Assembly (NCBI GenBank): GCA_015178975.1
Contig: WHVD01000053.1
Coordinates: forward strand, 248,001-312,000
Source: Hysterangium stoloniferum
Lineage: Eukaryota > Basidiomycota > Agaricomycetes > Hysterangiales > Hysterangiaceae
Length of the DNA stretch: 64,000 nucleotides
Direction of reading: 5' to 3'
The position numbers were made by a program, and so were the translations under genes. This document shows, in pieces, positions 23,595-33,933 of this stretch. A model generated the notes under the pieces. It worked only from the letters and a program-made list of their open reading frames with translations. It made no database searches and was not told where the DNA came from. Each line of letters begins with the position of its first letter. The first letter of the stretch is position 1.

Positions 23595-24763
23595 GTATTT
23601 CCCCATTAGGGTGAGACCCTTCAAGACCTTTATAGGAAGGTATGGGGTGGCAGGAGGAAAAACACAGATAAGTACAAGGAAAAATTGGGGCCAGATTATG
23701 GGGATGTTAAAACAGTTGAAAGGGGGCCTGGCTTCCCTGGATTTGTAGTATGGAAGTCCAAAATGACTTCTGGTGCATTTCTGAGTTCAGTAGCCGGTAC
23801 CCAGGAGGTCTCTTCATCTGTACCCTCATAGCCAGACCACTTTACCAAATAGTAGTTTGTAAGTACAGTATGTATATCATCTATGATCAATTTTAGAGTC
23901 TAACACAGCCTTAATTTTGAATTCAGGCTCCCCATCAATGATGACAGGTGGAGGAGGGGGCTGAATTCATTGGGGATGGTATTCAGCATGGCTGGTTTGA
24001 ATACAGAGATGTGGAAAACCAGATGTACTGCATGCATGGTGTCAAGAAGCCAGACATTGGAGGCACCCCAAGGTTTGTAGAGTTTGAAAACCTTTTGAAA
24101 ATCCTAATATCTGGCCAAATGTTCTAAGAATTCTTTGAACTGATAAATTATTTGAAAATTTTAAGTTTTAGTAGGATTTTCCAAAGTGGAAAATCATATC
24201 TGAAAACTTTAAATATTTTTATCAGGAAATCTGAGAAAGTATCATTAGTTAGAGTTTCTTAATACAAATATTTAAAGTTTTCAGATATGATTTTCCACTT
24301 TGGAAAATCCTACTAAAAATTAAAATTTTCAAATAATTTATCAGTTCAAGAATTCTTAGAAAATTTGGCCAAATTTTAGGATTTTCAAAAGGTTTTCAAG
24401 CTCCACAAACCTTGGGATGCCTCCAGTGAGAGGGTAAATGAATGGGTTCCTGCTTGTGCAATGATCTCATAAGGATCGAGATATTTTTCAGCAAGTTTTT
24501 TATGGGTCAGGTGGTCCTGAAAAACTCAGCTTTAACAAATGCTCGGTCACTGATTTTAAAGTTGGGTGGCTGGAGATGTCAGTGGTCCACCCATGTCTGG
24601 GTGTATCAAGTATGGATTGCTGGAGGGTGCAGTGGAGTTCATCTAAATCAGTGACAAGCATGGGTGGAGGCCAGATTGCATTCCAGATGGACCACAATGT
24701 TGGGATTGTAGCCTTTTTTTGCAAAAAAAGGGGACACACCAGTTGGTAGCAGTATGTGGGGTG
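23595..24763 (-). pseudogene. Old gypsy: integrase C-terminus and chromodomain
   Basis: Minus strand: AEKYLDPYEIIAQAGTHSF then, across a MITE, MHAVHLVFHISVFKPAML give the integrase C-terminal domain. YYLVKWSGYEGTDEETSW followed by VPATELRNAPEVILDFH is a chromodomain, which places the element among chromoviruses. At 24763 it is cut by the family-B gypsy, and the coding resumes at 31064 (AYNN on one side, ATN on the other). Frameshifts present. Confidence 0.85.
24055..24428. mobile_element. CACTA-like foldback MITE
   Basis: 374 bp with arms of about 165 bases that are inverted copies of each other (CATTGGAGGC on the left, GCCTCCAGTG on the right; AAAGTTTTCAGATATGAT near the centre). Comparing with the related gypsy reading frame shows the element was inserted with a 3-bp TSD (AGA at 24052-24054 and 24429-24431). 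CACTG ends with 3-bp TSD suit the CACTA superfamily. No coding capacity. Confidence 0.75.
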
Positions 24764-24935
24764 TGTTAGGGTATGTACACGGTGGGTTTCCAGAGAAACC
24801 TGCAGGATATCCAGTAGGACTTGGCTTCAGCTTATAGGCTGCACCCTCACGAGATCATGTTGTCCAATTTCAGACAGGTGGACGGGAATCCCGGGGAGTC
24901 TGGGCAGGGTTCGTGGGTCGAGGGGTCAGTGTCAA
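24764..24935 (-). mobile_element. Truncated 3' LTR of the family-B gypsy
   Basis: Only about the terminal 170 bases match the 819-bp 5' LTR, ending around GTGGGTCGAGGGGTC. Then the sequence changes to the promoter side of the antisense gene, so about 650 bases of LTR were lost by deletion. Confidence 0.75.
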
Positions 24936-25003
24936 AAGTCATGTCGGTTACATGTATGTGTCAAAGAGTCAGGTGATCTGGAAGGTAAGGTTCAGATGTG
25001 ACG

Positions 25004-25016
25004 AGCCTATATAAAA
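25004..25016 (+). promoter_or_regulatory. Putative TATA box of the antisense zinc-cluster gene
   Basis: CCTATATAAAAAT lies about 55 bases upstream of the ATG pair at 25062/25067 and is in the plus orientation, opposite to the retrotransposon. It supports independent transcription of the antisense gene. Confidence 0.5.
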
Positions 25017-25066
25017 ATTCGAAAAATGAAAATTTCTTCTTCTTTATTACCCCCATCTTCGATGAA

Positions 25067-26030
25067 ATGGGTCCAAAGCCAACACCAAGAAGACCCATGC
25101 CGACTGCCGGGCCCTCCATGGGCACTCCATATTGGGCACCGCTCAGTGTGGCCCAAATACTGGCACAGTGAGAGGAACAGTGCTGACAATGTGAAGAGGT
25201 GGAAAAGGAGGCGAGGGAGGTGGAGGAAGCCCTTGACAGGGAATACCAGGCACTCTTGGCCACAGAGGAAGAGGTGGAGAGGCAAAGGAAAAGAGATGAG
25301 GAGGAGGCTGCGTGGGTGGCCATGGAAAAAGCCTGGGCAGCTGCGGACAGGGCCATGGTTGCCACAGGAAAGGTAAGTCCCAATGTTTCAACTTGTCGAT
25401 CTCAACTGACTTGGTATTTTCAGTGCAAAGTGACAGAGGTGGAATCGGAGTCCGAGGGGGAGTTGGAGAGCCCCCAAAAGGTAAGTCTTGGGTCCATGGG
25501 ATATCTGTGGAAAAACTGACCAGGATCAACAGAAAGAAAGGAAAGTGGCACCAGTCCACCTACTGACGTGGAACGATTCACAGTGTTCTGGTTGCAATGA
25601 CCAGAACACGGAGTGCAATTGGAAGTCCAGGCAGGGACCGGGGTGCTACCAGTGCACGCACCTCAAGGTGAGGTGCTCGCTCATCCACAAGCAACCCACG
25701 GGATCCAGGGCACAGGACATTAGCGGGACAGACGGGATGTCCAGGTTGGATGATGTGTTGGGGCAGATTGCTGAGGGCATCGAGGCCCAGAATGAGTTGC
25801 TCCGAAAAAGCAACAAGGTCCAAATTGTAGTGGTGAATGAGCTCCATGGACTTTTCTCGGAGTTTTGGAAGTTCCTCGCGGAGTTCAGTGGATATATTTA
25901 TGAGGAGCCGCAAGCGGGGAGTTTCAAGGATGCCAGGTCGGATGAGGACAGGGTGCCAGCAGAGGTAGCGGAGCTTCCTCAGGAGATGGCTGAGGTTGGG
26001 CAGAAACATAGCCCCATACATGTAGATTGA
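25067..26030 (+). pseudogene. Zn2Cys6-type gene antisense to gypsy pol (two TGA codons)
   Basis: Exons 25067-25372, 25424-25480 and 25533-26030 keep one frame (286 codons) with GT-AG introns of 51 and 52 nt. The N-terminal part is Pro-rich, then an acidic, charged coiled-coil-like stretch (EEALDREYQALLATEEE). In exon 3, CSGCNDQNTEC and CYQCTHLKVRC give spacing C-X2-C-X6-C-X9-C-X2-C-X6-C, the consensus of fungal binuclear zinc clusters. A leucine-rich tail follows (LLRKSNKVQIVVVNELHGLF). TGA codons at 25169 and 25184 stop this copy. Its 3' end, with overlapping AATAAA signals, abuts the convergent end of gypsy pol. A second copy of the tail occurs at 32799. Role unknown: possible DNA-binding regulator. 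Confidence 0.7.
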
Positions 26031-26239
26031 AAATAAAATAAAAGTTTAATAATTTTTTTGAAAGTAAAAGTAAAGCATGAAAAGACATAAGATCAAAGTC
26101 TGCAGATAATCTGCTTAAGGACTTGAAAGACATGTCAGAAACTGTAAAAGCAAAGAGAGACATAGGGCAACAGGGAATAATGAAAATGAGTCCAAACGTA
26201 GCACAGGGTCCACGGAGTGCAGTCAGAGAGAAGATAGTG

Positions 26240-27546
26240 GTCTGGGTTTGAGTGGATAAGCTGTATGAAAGTCAGTAATGATTTCTGTGGCATTACTGAG
26301 TTCCGTGGCCACAATCCATGAAGTTTCTTCATCGGTGCCCTCGTAATCCACCCACTTGACCAGTAAAGCAGTTTACAAGTGTGTCAACGCTTGTCAATTT
26401 TCAAATCTAAAATTTGCGAGATTTCAAACTTGGGTTCTCTGTCAATAATGACCAGAGGGGGCGGAGATTGCACGTGATCCAGGATAGTGTTAGCAGTACA
26501 AGGTTCTAACATAGAAACATGAAATACCAGGTGTACCGCGTGCATGCTATCTGGAAGCCGTAGGGTCCAAGAGAATGAACCTACTTGTGTGATAATTTCA
26601 AAAGGACCTAAATATTTTTCAGCAAGCTTTTTTGATGGACGGGTAGTCCAGAAGAATTGAGCTTTGACAAAAACACAATCACCAATTTTGAAGTTGGGTG
26701 GCGGGATCCGGTGTTTGTCCACTGAATGTTGGTATTGCTCTTGGGCAGACTTTATTGCAGTCCGGAGTTCCTCGTGGAGCTTGTGGAGGTCCGTGGTGAA
26801 CTCTTGAGCGTGAGCAGAGGCGAGATTTTGTTCTGGATGTACTGTAATATTTGGATTATATCCTTTATTTGCAAAAAATGGGGAAATGCCAGTAGTGGCT
26901 GAGGGTGCCTTGTTGTAAGCAAATTCTGCAAGTGGTAACAAGGATTTCCAATTGTCCTGTTGATAATTGCAATATACACAGAGATATTGTTCCAATGTCT
27001 GATTGACACATTCGGTTTGTCTGTCTCCTTCCGGGTGATGTCCGGATGTGAAATGTAGTTTCATTTCCAAGGATTTCCCGAGGGATCTAAAGAAGTGAGA
27101 CATGAACTCTGATCCTTGATCGGAAGTTACGTGCAACAGAACTCTGTGCTTGGAAAATACATGGATAATAAAAAGTTCCACTAACTGCACGGACATAATT
27201 GTATCATACCGTATGTAGGGATGAATATACCTTGTTTTGAGAATCTGTCAACAATGACTAGAATGGTGGAAAAGCCTTCCGAATCCAGTAGGTGTTCAAT
27301 GAAATCCATAGAGATAGAATTCCACGGGTATTCCGGTAATGGGAGTTGTTTCAAAAGGCCGTATGGCTTGTGTCGCTGAGATTTCAAGCGGGAACAAGTA
27401 GTGCAAGATTTATGCTTAATGAAACCATGCTGATCAAGAGACCACTGGGGTTGATTGGGGTCCATGGGATTGTCAAGGTGAGCTTTAGTAATCAGGTCTA
27501 GCGGAATTGCCAATATAATATCTTGATGTAACTTCTCAATATCCAT
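26240..27546 (-). pseudogene. Family-B gypsy integrase with chromodomain
   Basis: CTTCSRLKSQRHKPYGLLKQ and WNSISMDFIEHL (first core Asp) read in 27546-27181. The frame then shifts to the long piece 27196-26384 with SDQGSEFMSHFF (second Asp), HPEGDRQTECVNQTLEQY (Glu), PLAEFAYNKAPSATTGISPF, the C-terminal GPFEIITQVGSFSWTL, and MHAVHLVFHVSML. The chromodomain (LVKWVDYEGTDEETSW) follows in another frame, ending at about 26240. The first frameshift removes a few residues near IPTYG. Otherwise the catalytic D, D, E residues are all present. Confidence 0.9.
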
Positions 27547-27789
27547 AATGATAATTCCACAGACAATGGGATGGATGAGGAAAGTTGCGCGGAATGATGC
27601 GGTAAGTTGCTGATTTGTGAAAATAGGTTTCAGGTTGTGCAGGTTTACCGTGGCATAGTTGTTGCTCCCCTCTTTAGGATAGACATCCCATCATCTAGTT
27701 AAAGCATCGGGTTTGCCGCCGAGGTGGCCAGGTTGAAAACAGATAATCATATTGAAGGCAGATAGATATTCAGACCAGTGGGCCTGCTG

Positions 27790-28935
27790 ACTGGTCAAAG
27801 CTTTGTAGTAGAAAAGTATTCCAGGTTTTTGTGATCTGTTACAATGTCAATCGGAGTTCCCGAGCCTTCCAAATAGTGTCGCCACACTTTGAAAGCTGAA
27901 TAAATTGCCAGGAGTTCCTTATCATGAATGTCATAGTTGAGCCCTGCTCCAGTCAAAGTCCAGGACAGAAAAGCCACGGGGTGGACTTCTCCATCAGAGT
28001 CCTGGATAGACAGAATGGCTCCAAGCACATAGTCCGAGGCATCCATTTCAACAATGAGCGGGAAGTCCAGTTTCCAATGCGACAGAATAGGAGCTGAAGA
28101 AAAAGAATTTTTTAAAAGATTGAAAGCTTTTTGACACTTATCCTTAAAACTCCATGGAGTATCCTTACACGTAAGATGGGTAAGGGGAACCGTGATGTCG
28201 GAATATCTGCAGATAAACCATCTGTAAAAATTGGCAAAGCCAAGGAAGGATTGTATATCTTTAACCTTTCAGGGTTCAGGCCAATCTTTGATGACTTGCA
28301 CTTTAGTTTCATCCATGCAGAGTCCGTCGGGTCCCATTATGAAGCCCAGGTATTCCACAGAGTCCATGTCAAAAGTACATTTTTTACCCTTCGCGAATAA
28401 ACCATGTTGTCTGAGTCTCCGGAGAACTTCACAGACTTATTTGTCATGTTCCATGGGATTCTCAGAGTAGATAAGAATGTCCTCCAAGTAAACAATGACG
28501 CATACATTGAGCATGTTGGAGAAAATGTCATTGATAAAATGCTGAAAAACAGACGGAGCATTGGTGAGTCCAAAGGGGATCACCAACCACTCGAAGGCCC
28601 CATAGTGGGTTCTAAAAGTGGTTTTCCATTCGTCACCCATGGTGATCTGGACGTTAAGGGGAACCAACCGAATCACTTGTGCCATCAAAGAGGCAGAGAC
28701 CGATGGGAGTTATTGGATAAGTTGACAACAAATTGTTTTGCATGAATTTTGTATCTAAAAAACAATGAGTCGAGCCGGAATCTATAAGAGCTGAAAAAAC
28801 ATATTTCAGAATCATATTAGACATAAGGTTAATGAAAAACTTATTGGGAACGTCGTGTGGAAGTTGCCCACGAGACCTCCGCGGATAAAGTAAACAAGTC
28901 CACAGCCAATAAAACCAACAACAACAACTCGTCAA
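27790..28935 (-). pseudogene. Family-B gypsy protease, reverse transcriptase and RNase H (internally deleted)
   Basis: Protease: FSALIDSGSTHCFLD (28800-28740). Shortly after FDGT the frame runs straight into reverse transcriptase at [17 protein letters not shown], so the RT N-terminal ~150 residues are missing. The active site reads YLEDILIYS, with Glu in place of the first Asp of YxDD. Then YLGFIMGPDGLCMDE and the thumb, and RNase H (DASDYVLGAILS, HDKELLAIYSAFKVW, IDIVTDHKNLEYF). The missing fingers domain and the changed catalytic residue mean it cannot work. Confidence 0.85.
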
Positions 28936-29330
28936 CCAGCAACCAGAACTCCATGCAATCTGACAAGAAGAATGATATAAAGTCTTCTAACAACAACAAC
29001 AACAAGGGTCAACAGTCTGGCAAGCAAGCCAGAAAACCCAACCTCACAGGCAAACTCGGACCCGATGGCAAATTGACCCCACAGGAAAGACAATGTCGCA
29101 TGGACAATAACCTCTGTCTCTTGTGCGGGAAACCCAGTCATCGAGTCCCGGAATGTCTGCTGGCAAAAGCAAACTCTGCAAAGGGTTGAACAGCCAAGGC
29201 CTCCATGGAAACCCCCCATTGAAGGACAAACCGGCTTCCAACTCGAAAAAAAGAGTAAGCAACCCCGCAGACTCTGCACAGGTTGGGGGTTGTGTTGCCT
29301 CTCCGCACATTCAAGAGTTTACCCACCTCA
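28857..29330 (+). pseudogene. Inverted gag segment with zinc knuckle
   Basis: This piece reads on the plus strand, although gag before it and protease after it read on the minus strand. It encodes an Asn-rich linker (NKTNNNNSSTSNQNS), LTPQERQCRMDNNLCLLC and CGKPSHRVPEC, the standard C-terminal CCHC knuckle of agaricomycete gypsy Gag. Its position between gag core and protease is correct; only its orientation is wrong, so a local inversion of about 470 bases took place. Confidence 0.75.
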
Positions 29331-29336
29331 ATGCAT

Positions 29337-30203
29337 TCACTCTTTCGCATTCTGATTCTGTGCATCCTCATTTTGAGCTTTGAGGCACATACGGGACAGG
29401 GTTTTTGGCTTGCCATCTTCTCCTTTCGAGACTTCATCTTTAAGGTGGGATGGCAGACCGGCATAGAATTGGTGGCAGAGAGTGGGATCGCCCCACTGAC
29501 AACGAGCTGCAAGATTATTGAATTGGACGATATAGTCCATGATGCGCTGCATGTCCTTCATACGAAGATTTGTGAGACTGTTCTCAGCTTCTCCTGTCGG
29601 GTCATACAGGCCAAAGTTGGTTTCAAGCTCCTCAACAAAAGCATCCCAATCTTCAAGCCAAAGTGGTTCTTCCTCGGAAAGTCTGCTAAAAGCCAGTTTG
29701 AACCTTTTCAACACAGATCCCGACAAGTACGAAAGTGCATAGTTGACTTTTCAGGAGTCTGTGGAGAATGCGGCAGATTGATTGTGGAAATTGAAGTGAC
29801 ATTGCATGAGGAAAGTAGAGAGTTTGTTTGGGTTGGAACCTGTGAAGGGTTCCAGAGCATTGACTTTTGACCGTGAAGGTTCTGGATCTTTCTTTTTGCC
29901 TTCTCCGAGCATATGATTCATCAACCTTTATAAAGTGATTGCTAAATACTCAGAGGTGGGATCCAAAAGAGGTGGTTGATCACTGGATGGAGGATTTTCG
30001 ACACCTTTGCCCTTGTCGGGGGCCATAGACTCATCCTCATGCTCAGATTTGTCCTGGTTTTCCAGGACTTCTTCGACATGGGCTTCTTCCATGGCTTCCA
30101 ACTGGTTTGCAAGTGTCTGGCTGGTATACAAAGTTAACGGGGAATGAAGAGTCGATGGTCCAGGTAATGATGCCTGTGCATGCGCTTTTCTTCTTGGTGG
30201 CAT
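29337..30203 (-). pseudogene. Family-B gypsy Gag
   Basis: Start MPPRRKAHAQASLPGPS at 30203, 37 bases inside the 5' LTR. An acidic N-terminal part follows (EHEDESMAPDKGKG). The retrotransposon Gag core is YLSGSVLKRFKLAF, WDAFVEELETNFGLYDP, MDYIVQFNNLAARCQW and HQFYAGLPSHLKDEV. In-frame stops near 29935 and 29755 break it. The knuckle that should follow is inverted at 28857-29330. Confidence 0.85.
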
Positions 30204-30220
30204 ATTGAAAACAATCTGTG

Positions 30221-30239
30221 AGTCTTAGTCAGAAAATAC
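30221..30239 (-). promoter_or_regulatory. Family-B gypsy primer site, candidate self-priming
   Basis: In element sense the bases right after the 5' LTR are GTATTTTCTGAC. There is no TGG start as expected for a tRNA 3'-end primer. The string is complementary to CAGAAAAT inside the LTR about 30 bases downstream of its TATA box, as in Tf1-type self-priming. Confidence 0.45.
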
Positions 30240-31058
30240 TGTTAGGGTACGTACATGGCAGGTTTCTGGAGAAACCCGCAGGATATCTGGTAGGACTTGG
30301 CTTCAGCTTATAGGCTGCGCCCTCACGAGATCGTGTTGTCCAATTTCAGACAGGCGGATGGGAATCCCAGGGAGTCCAGGTGGGGTTCATGGGTTGAGGG
30401 GTCGTAGGTCGGAGGTCATGGGTCGAGAGGTCGTGAGTTGAGATAGATAAGAGAGATAGATGCGTCGGAGCCCATGGGCTCCAACTAGTGTGAGCAGTGT
30501 GATTCAAGTAGGAGTTTAGAGCAGAAAATGTATTAGATTACTGGGGGGAATCTAAGCTGATTTTCTGAGTGGATTGTATGTACAACATCTGCCAGACTAA
30601 ATAGACCATGAATGAATGACATACCAAATCCAGTAATAATGAAATGAAACTAGCAAAACATAAAACGAGAATAGTAAACACCAAATTTGGTGTTAGGAAT
30701 GGGACGGAACAGAGTGGAGTCCAAATTGTGACAAATCATAAACCATAATGGGAAATGGAGTGGGAGCGGAGTCCAAATCGTGACAGGTCATTTGACTAAA
30801 ACAGGAATGGGGCTCAGTTAGAGGGGTGATGGGTTTTCTGAGCGGGGTCCAGTGACTGATGTGTGGGACAAGGTCAGACATAGACAGGGACGGAGTCCGG
30901 TGGGTATTCCGGTGACTGAAACACAACGTAATGAAGACGAACATAGACAAGTCTGATGTACGGAGTCTGGCGGGAATTCTGGTAATCTGATGTACAGAGT
31001 CTGGCAGGAATTCTGGTAATCTGATGTACGGAGTCTGGGGGGAATTCTGGTTGTAACA
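30240..31058 (-). mobile_element. 5' LTR of the family-B gypsy
   Basis: 819 bp, TGTTAGGGTACG to GTTGTAACA on the plus strand. It matches the solo copy at 35987-36796 and the split copy at 58672-61418. In sense it has a TATA-like CTATTTAGTC near 30600 and the shared box (GACTTGGCTTCAGCTTATA, 30296) close to its sense 3' end. Confidence 0.92.
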
Positions 31059-31063
31059 GGGTG

Positions 31064-32732
31064 TTATTGTAGGCAGATTCAGTGAGAGGGAGGTGGTCTG
31101 ACCAATTGTCCTGTATGTAATTGCAATAGATATAAAGGTATTGTTTCAGTGTCTGGCTAACTTGTTTGGTCTATCCATTGCCCTCTGGATGGTGGCCCAA
31201 AGTGAAATGCAACTTCATATCAAGGGCCATACTGAGTGCTTTGAAGAAGTGAGAGACGAATTTGGAGCCCTGATCCAAGGTGACATGAGTTGGAACACTG
31301 TGTTTCAAGAAGACATGGATAACAAATAGTTTTGCAAGTTCTTGGGAAGTAATTGTGTCATATGTTGGGATGAAAATGCTCTGCTTAGTGAATCTGTCCC
31401 CAACAACCAGTATAGAGGTGTAGGACTGTGAGGAAAGGAGGTGTTCAATGACATCCATGGAAATCAAATTCCACAGGAGGTCCAGTATGGGGAGTTGCTT
31501 AAGTAGACCATAGGGTTTGTGTCTTTGGGCTTTGGATTGCATACAGGTGTTGCAAGAATAGCTTTTTACAAGTGTGCAGAGGGCTGGCCAGGTGTATTCT
31601 CAATGGATAATACTAAGAGTTTTGTTGGATCCATAGTGGCCAGAGATGAGGTGGTCATGAGCATATTGGAGGGCATGTAAATGAAGTGTTCCAGCATCTG
31701 GTACATAGATTCTGCCATCTAGGTGGATGAAACCACTCAAGTCCTGAGTCCATTGGGGTTATCAAGGTGGGAACTAGTGATTGGATCATTTTGGAGGTCT
31801 GTTAGGATGTCTTGATGAAGTTTCATGCTATCCATAACAATGATGCTGTGGAGTATTGGTATGACCAGTGAGGAGGTTCGAAGGGATGCCATTAGTTGTC
31901 TGGAGGTAAGATGGGTTTGAAATTCTGTGGGTTAATTGTTGCATAATCACTGGTCCCCTCCTTAAGGTAGACATTCCATGGTCTAGTCATGGCATCAGGT
32001 TTGCTGTCTAGGTGGCCAGGCTGAAAATGAATCACAAGGTTCAACTAGAAAAGGTATTCTGACCATCTGGCTTTCTGACGAGTAAGAAGTTTAGTTGTAG
32101 CAAAGTATTCTAAATTCTTATGGTCAGTGACAATGTCGATTGGGATACCCAAACCTTCAACGTAATGATGCCAGGTTTTGAATGCCTCAAAGATGGCAAG
32201 GAGTTCTTTATCATGGACATCATAATTGAGTTCTGTAGAGGTAAAAGTTCTTAAAAGGAAAGCAACTGGGTGAATTTCTCCATTAGAGGTAATAATGGAA
32301 AGGATTGCAGCTAGCACATAGTCAGATGCATCAGTTTCAATCATTATCAGGCAGTCCAGTTGCAATGTATAAGGACAGGTGCTGATGTAAATGCATCTTT
32401 GAGTTGTTGGAACACTTTTCTGAATTGATCTGTGAAAATCCAGGGGGTCCCCTTTCTAGTAAGGTAAGTAAGGGGAACTGAAATTTCTGAATAGTTGTGT
32501 ATGAAATGACAGTAAGAATTGGTGAAGACTGAATGTCTTTAACTTTTTGGGGTTCTGGCCATTTGTGGATAGTCTGGATTTTCTCTTCATCCATTGGAAG
32601 TCTGTTGGGTCCCAAAATAAAACCTAGATATTCAATGTGGTCAACATCAAAAGAACATTTGTCACCACAGGTGAATAGCCCATGCTTTTTTGGAGCCTCT
32701 GAAACACTTCACAAACATGTTCATCATGCTGT
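31064..32732 (-). pseudogene. Old gypsy: integrase, RNase H and RT thumb
   Basis: In sense (right to left): HDEHVCEVFQRLQK and YLGFILGPNRLPMDEEKIQT (RT end), DASDYVLAAILSI, VHDKELLAIFEAFKTWHHY and IDIVTDHKNLEYF (RNase H), then HKPYGLLKQLPILDLLWN, ISMDVIEHLL, VTLDQGSKFVSHFF and LGHHPEGNG (integrase core). It ends at AYNNT, where the family-B gypsy inserted; the reading continues at 24763. Several frameshifts. The catalytic second Asp lies in LDQGSKF. Confidence 0.85.
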
Positions 32733-32737
32733 GTCAG

Positions 32738-33928
32738 TGTTAAGAACTGAAAACTGACTAATGTCAGTAGGGACCAATCGGAAGGACTTGGCTTCAGCTT
32801 ATGAGGACGGGGTGCCCACAGAGATAGTGGAGCTCCCTCAGGAGATGGCTGAGGTGGGGAAGAAACACAGTCCCAAAATGTAGATTGAATAAAATAATGA
32901 AAACTTAATAATTTTTTTTTTTTTTGAAAAGAAAAGTAAAACATGAAAAACATAAAAATCCAAGTCCACAGGGAATCTGCTAGGACTTGAAAAACATGTC
33001 AGAACCTGTAAAAGCAAAGAGAGACATAGGGTGACAGGGAATAATGAGAATGAGTCCAAATGTAACATGGGGTCCACAGAGTGTGGTCAAAGAGAAGATA
33101 GTGGTCCAGGTTTGAGCAGGTAAGCTGTATGAAAGTCAGTAACGATTTCCATGGCTTTACTGAGTTCCATCGCCAAAATCCATGAAGTTTCTTCATCGGT
33201 GCCCTTGTAACCTGCCCACTTGACCAAGTAAAGCAGTTTACAAGTGCATCAACACTTGTCAATTTTCCACCCCCACAAGTAACCATTGGGTTTCTAAATT
33301 TCAGGCAGGCGAAGACTAGTCCTAACGAGTTCCTCACGGTGAGTTGCCGATTGGGACTGAAGGATAAGTCGAGTGTCGGGCCAAGGGATTGGGGACCAAG
33401 AGTGGGCAAGCGCACGCAAAGGTGGAGAGCGGGATACTTTAGAGTAAGACTTCTAGAGATGTATGTGGGTGTTCTGAGTTGATATTCTGATTGTCTAGTA
33501 TCTACAACTACAGTGGGTTCATATACAAATTATTGGTGTCTAGAAAATACTAACTAAGGGAAGAGCAGAAACATTACTGACAAATAAACTTGACTAGGAA
33601 CTGGAAGGTTATGATAAGTTCGGAGGCCATGATTTAACCAAGAGTGGAATTATGAGAAAAGGAAATAATCCACGGGTTACAAGTATATATAGGCATATGT
33701 GAAACATAGAGTAGAATGGATCATCATAATAAAAAGGGACGTATCAGAGTATAACCAGATAGTATGAGTATAATTTGACAGGGGCGTAAATGGGGTTTGA
33801 TCTCCATGAAAGCATATGTCAGTGTCAGGTGACCGACAGTTTCCAATGCAATGACTTGATCGATAACTTGAAACATTGATAGGTGGCAATAACCTCGGGG
33901 ACCGTCAGGTTGTGACATGGTCATAACA
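32738..33928 (-). mobile_element. LTR family C, chimeric copy, TSD GTCAG
   Basis: Begins TGTTAAGAACTG and ends GTCATAACA, with TSD GTCAG at 32733-32737 and 33929-33933. It lies in the old gypsy RT gene between YLDDILIYLEDL and TQHDEHV. Compared with the 1042-bp solo LTR at 44235, the part after GGCTTCAGCTTAT is replaced by about 470 bases of family-B gypsy 3' sequence (see 32799). Confidence 0.85.
32799..33268 (+). pseudogene. Second copy of the antisense zinc-cluster gene tail inside an LTR
   Basis: Plus strand reads VELPQEMAEVGKKHSP and a TAG stop, matching the end of the gene at 25067-26030 (VAELPQEMAEVGQKHSP). The same untranslated tail and the convergent end of gypsy pol follow (GTAAAAGCAAAGAGAGACAT in both). 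So the gene-plus-pol-end arrangement existed in at least one other element and was later carried inside LTR-C. Confidence 0.75.
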
Positions 33929-33933
33929 GTCAG

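Larger units (their letters stand above)
24764..31058 (-). mobile_element. Gypsy chromovirus, family B, with 5-bp TSD
   Basis: The outer ends are TGTTAGG (24764) and GTAACA (31058), with TSD GGGTG at 24759-24763 and 31059-31063. Element sense is minus. Order in sense: 5' LTR (31058-30240), gag, inverted gag segment, protease fused to reverse transcriptase, RNase H, integrase, chromodomain, antisense zinc-cluster gene, truncated 3' LTR. It lies inside the integrase gene of an older gypsy. Many stops, a protease-RT deletion and a truncated 3' LTR make it inactive. Confidence 0.9.

Noticed and set aside
25143-25559. Pro-rich minus-strand frame opposite the zinc-cluster gene
   Set aside because: Shadow of the charged coding region on the plus strand, which has matching splice sites and a zinc cluster.
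28857-29189. Independent plus-strand host gene with a zinc finger
   Set aside because: It is the gypsy Gag knuckle; position between gag and protease shows an inversion within the element.
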